DNA from: Thioclava electrotropha | GTDB lineage: Bacteria > Pseudomonadota > Alphaproteobacteria > Rhodobacterales > Rhodobacteraceae | Assembly (NCBI RefSeq): GCF_002085925.2 | Contig: NZ_CP053562.1 | Coordinates: forward strand, 538,001-602,000 | Length of the DNA stretch: 64,000 nt | Direction of reading: 5' to 3' | In this document: one piece after another, positions 62,725 through 64,000 of the stretch | Numbering within the stretch: the first letter of the stretch is position 1 | Layout of the letters: each line of letters opens with the position of its first letter | The notes under the pieces: generated by a model | Told to the model about the DNA's origin: nothing | The model's database searches: none | The model's input: only the letters and a program-made list of their open reading frames with translations | Translations under genes and position numbers: made by a program

Positions 62725-64000
62725 ATGGCCAAGCCTGCCGCGCGCATGACATTCTGGCGGGTGATCGCGGTCTGCGCGATCTCCGTCGCGGCGGCGGTGG
62801 GCGCATGGCGCATCGCGCTGTCGGGCATCGACGCGCGGCTCGATCGCAGCCTGATCCTGACCCTGCGCGCGCTGGAAACCGAGATCGACCGCTTCCGCTA
62901 CCTGCCCGCCGTGGTCGGGCAGGATGCCCGCATCCGCGCGGTGATCCGCACGCCCGATGCGCCCGGCGCGGATCTCGCGGCGAACCGCTACCTTGCCGAG
63001 GTTCTGGGGCTCTCGGGGGCCGATCAGCTTTACCTGATGGACGGGCAGGGGGTGACGCTTGCGGCGTCGAACTGGGACAGCCCGGCCTCTTTCGTAGGCC
63101 ACGATTACAGCTTCCGTCCCTATTTCCGCGATGCGATCGCCACCGGGCAGGGCGCCTTCTACGCGATCGGCGTGACGACCGGGGTTCCGGGCTATTTCCT
63201 CTCTGCGCGGATCGGAGATCGCGACGGTCCGCCCGGTGTGGTGGTGGTGAAGGTCGATCTCGACCCGCTGCAACAGGCCTGGGCGCAGGCGGGGCAGGCG
63301 GTGGCGGTGGCCGATCCCGATGGGGTGGTGTTCCTCTCGGGCAATCCCGACTGGCTCTATCACCCGCTCCATCCGCTCGCCCCCGAGGCGCGCGCGCGGC
63401 TGGCGGATCTGAAGACCTATCCCGGGCGCGATCCGGCGACACAGGGGCCGCTGATGCAAGGCAACGCCGCGTGGATGTTCGATGCGAGCGGCGCGCGGCT
63501 GCGCAGCCAGACCGCAGCGTTTGGCGATGGCTGGACGGTGGTGGCCGCAGCCCCGGTGCAGCCCGCGATGCTCTCGGCGCTGATCGCGGGGGTGACGGCG
63601 GCGCTGGCCTCGGTGCTCGGTCTGGCGCTGGCGAAAACGCAGGCGCAGCGGCGGCAGCTCGTGGCGCTGCGCCTGCGCCAATCCGAGATGCTGGAGCGCA
63701 AGGTGGCCGAGCGCACCCGCGCTCTTGGCCGCGAGATCGAGGCCCGCCGCCAGACCGAAGCCGAATTGCGCGCCGCCCAGGAAGGCTTGATCCATTCCGA
63801 GAAGATGGCCGCGCTTGGCCGGATGTCGGCCGCGATCGTGCATGAGGTGAGCCAGCCGCTTGCCGCGATGGAGGCAACCCTTGCCGCCGCCGAGATGGGC
63901 GCCGCGCGCAGCACCGAGAAGACGGTCGCCCGCATCGAGACTGCGCGCAACCTGATCCGCCGGATGCAGCGCACGATCAAGCACCTGAAAAGCTTCTCCC
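62725..64000 (+). CDS. DctB-like sensor histidine kinase (3' end outside the window)
   Basis: The visible 425 residues show a first membrane helix (about 9-27) and a periplasmic double-PAS (dCache-like) sensor with YLMDGQGVTLAASNW and DYSFRPYFRDAI. A second helix (about 292-312), a coiled coil (VAERTRALGREIEARRQTEAEL) and the HisKA box follow, with His373 in AIVHEVSQPLAAME. The layout is that of DctB, which senses C4-dicarboxylates. GAGAGGGAGGGC precedes the ATG, 22 bp after DUF1850, so it probably controls the adjacent transporter. The ATPase domain is cut off. Confidence 0.88.
   Translation, partial: MAKPAARMTFWRVIAVCAISVAAAVGAWRIALSGIDARLDRSLILTLRALETEIDRFRYLPAVVGQDARIRAVIRTPDAPGADLAANRYLAEVLGLSGADQLYLMDGQGVTLAASNWDSPASFVGHDYSFRPYFRDAIATGQGAFYAIGVTTGVPGYFLSARIGDRDGPPGVVVVKVDLDPLQQAWAQAGQAVAVADPDGVVFLSGNPDWLYHPLHPLAPEARARLADLKTYPGRDPATQGPLMQGNAAWMFDASGARLRSQTAAFGDGWTVVAAAPVQPAMLSALIAGVTAALASVLGLALAKTQAQRRQLVALRLRQSEMLERKVAERTRALGREIEARRQTEAELRAAQEGLIHSEKMAALGRMSAAIVHEVSQPLAAMEATLAAAEMGAARSTEKTVARIETARNLIRRMQRTIKHLKSFS

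Noticed and set aside
1..64000. CRISPR arrays, tRNA or rRNA genes, prophage modules
   Set aside because: I saw no regularly spaced repeats, cloverleaf-like sequences, rRNA signatures or phage structural genes.

Overview
The window looks like chromosomal DNA of a GC-rich alphaproteobacterium of the order Rhodobacterales (Paracoccus/Rhodovulum/Thioclava-like; I do not claim a genus). Supporting signs are a general L-amino-acid ABC transporter of the AapJQMP type, an F1-assembly chaperone of the ATP12 family, the tiny aa3 oxidase subunit IV, a small protein family often auto-named 'antifreeze protein', a TAXI-type TRAP transporter with DUF1850, and a recurrent 3'-end intergenic repeat with a GGGATATTT core. 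Most of the sequence is housekeeping and transport genes in tightly coupled operons with many ATGA stop/start overlaps. I saw no rRNA, tRNA or CRISPR array.

Layout. 1-1834: leftward RND efflux pump (permease cut by the window edge, adaptor complete) with a TetR-like palindrome upstream. 2.5-12.3 kb: osmoadaptation neighbourhood, with the leftward glycine betaine/proline importer proXWV, a lipid kinase and phosphoesterase pair, and the ectoine locus (divergent MarR-type regulator, then ectA, ectB, ectC and the dedicated aspartokinase). 12.4-17.3 kb: cytochrome bd oxidase cydAB and a YdeP/FdhF-like molybdoenzyme. 17.3-19.6 kb: MFS exporter and nucleotide-sugar epimerase, leftward. 20-25.3 kb: end of the ribosomal spc/alpha clusters (rplO, secY, adk, rpsM, rpsK, rpoA, rplQ). 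25.5-26.8 kb: a LuxR/LuxI quorum-sensing pair. 26.8-31 kb: rarA, then crcB, rluC, a HAD phosphatase and the ATP12 chaperone. 31.2-35.8 kb: aapJQMP. 35.9-43.2 kb, mostly leftward: malate dehydrogenase; argB, ferredoxin-like gene and sixA; then pyrB, a PH-domain membrane protein, a dihydroorotase-like gene and plsY, with a rightward SDR gene between the two leftward groups. 43.3-49.2 kb: a uracil-DNA glycosylase and a second RND pump. 49.2-54.7 kb: DsbD-alpha-like protein, YqgE, Sua5, an acyl-CoA dehydrogenase coupled to a metallo-beta-lactamase-fold protein. 54.7-57 kb: a DUF6173 gene split by an IS200/IS605 element. 57-64 kb: cytochrome oxidase subunit IV, a lipoprotein, an AbrB-family membrane protein, a TAXI TRAP transporter with DUF1850, and the start of a DctB-like histidine kinase.

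The most notable observations are as follows. (1) A complete 1,810-bp IS200/IS605 element carries apparently intact tnpA and tnpB. It interrupts a gene whose reading frame is restored exactly when the element is removed, which defines both ends, the likely target motif (TTCAC) and the predicted TnpB guide. (2) The dihydroorotase-like protein next to pyrB has lost the His-x-His metal motif, the substrate arginine and the catalytic-loop aspartate, so it is probably a non-catalytic PyrC'/PyrX-type partner of aspartate carbamoyltransferase. (3) A family-4-like uracil-DNA glycosylase lacks most of its iron-sulfur cysteines. (4) A 21-bp inverted repeat in the ectoine leader is a candidate EctR operator. 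(5) Strong hairpins follow the first, binding-protein gene of two ABC transporter operons. (6) Two copies of a Rhodobacterales-type 3' repeat sit between convergent genes. (7) The ribosomal gene run breaks just upstream of rplO.
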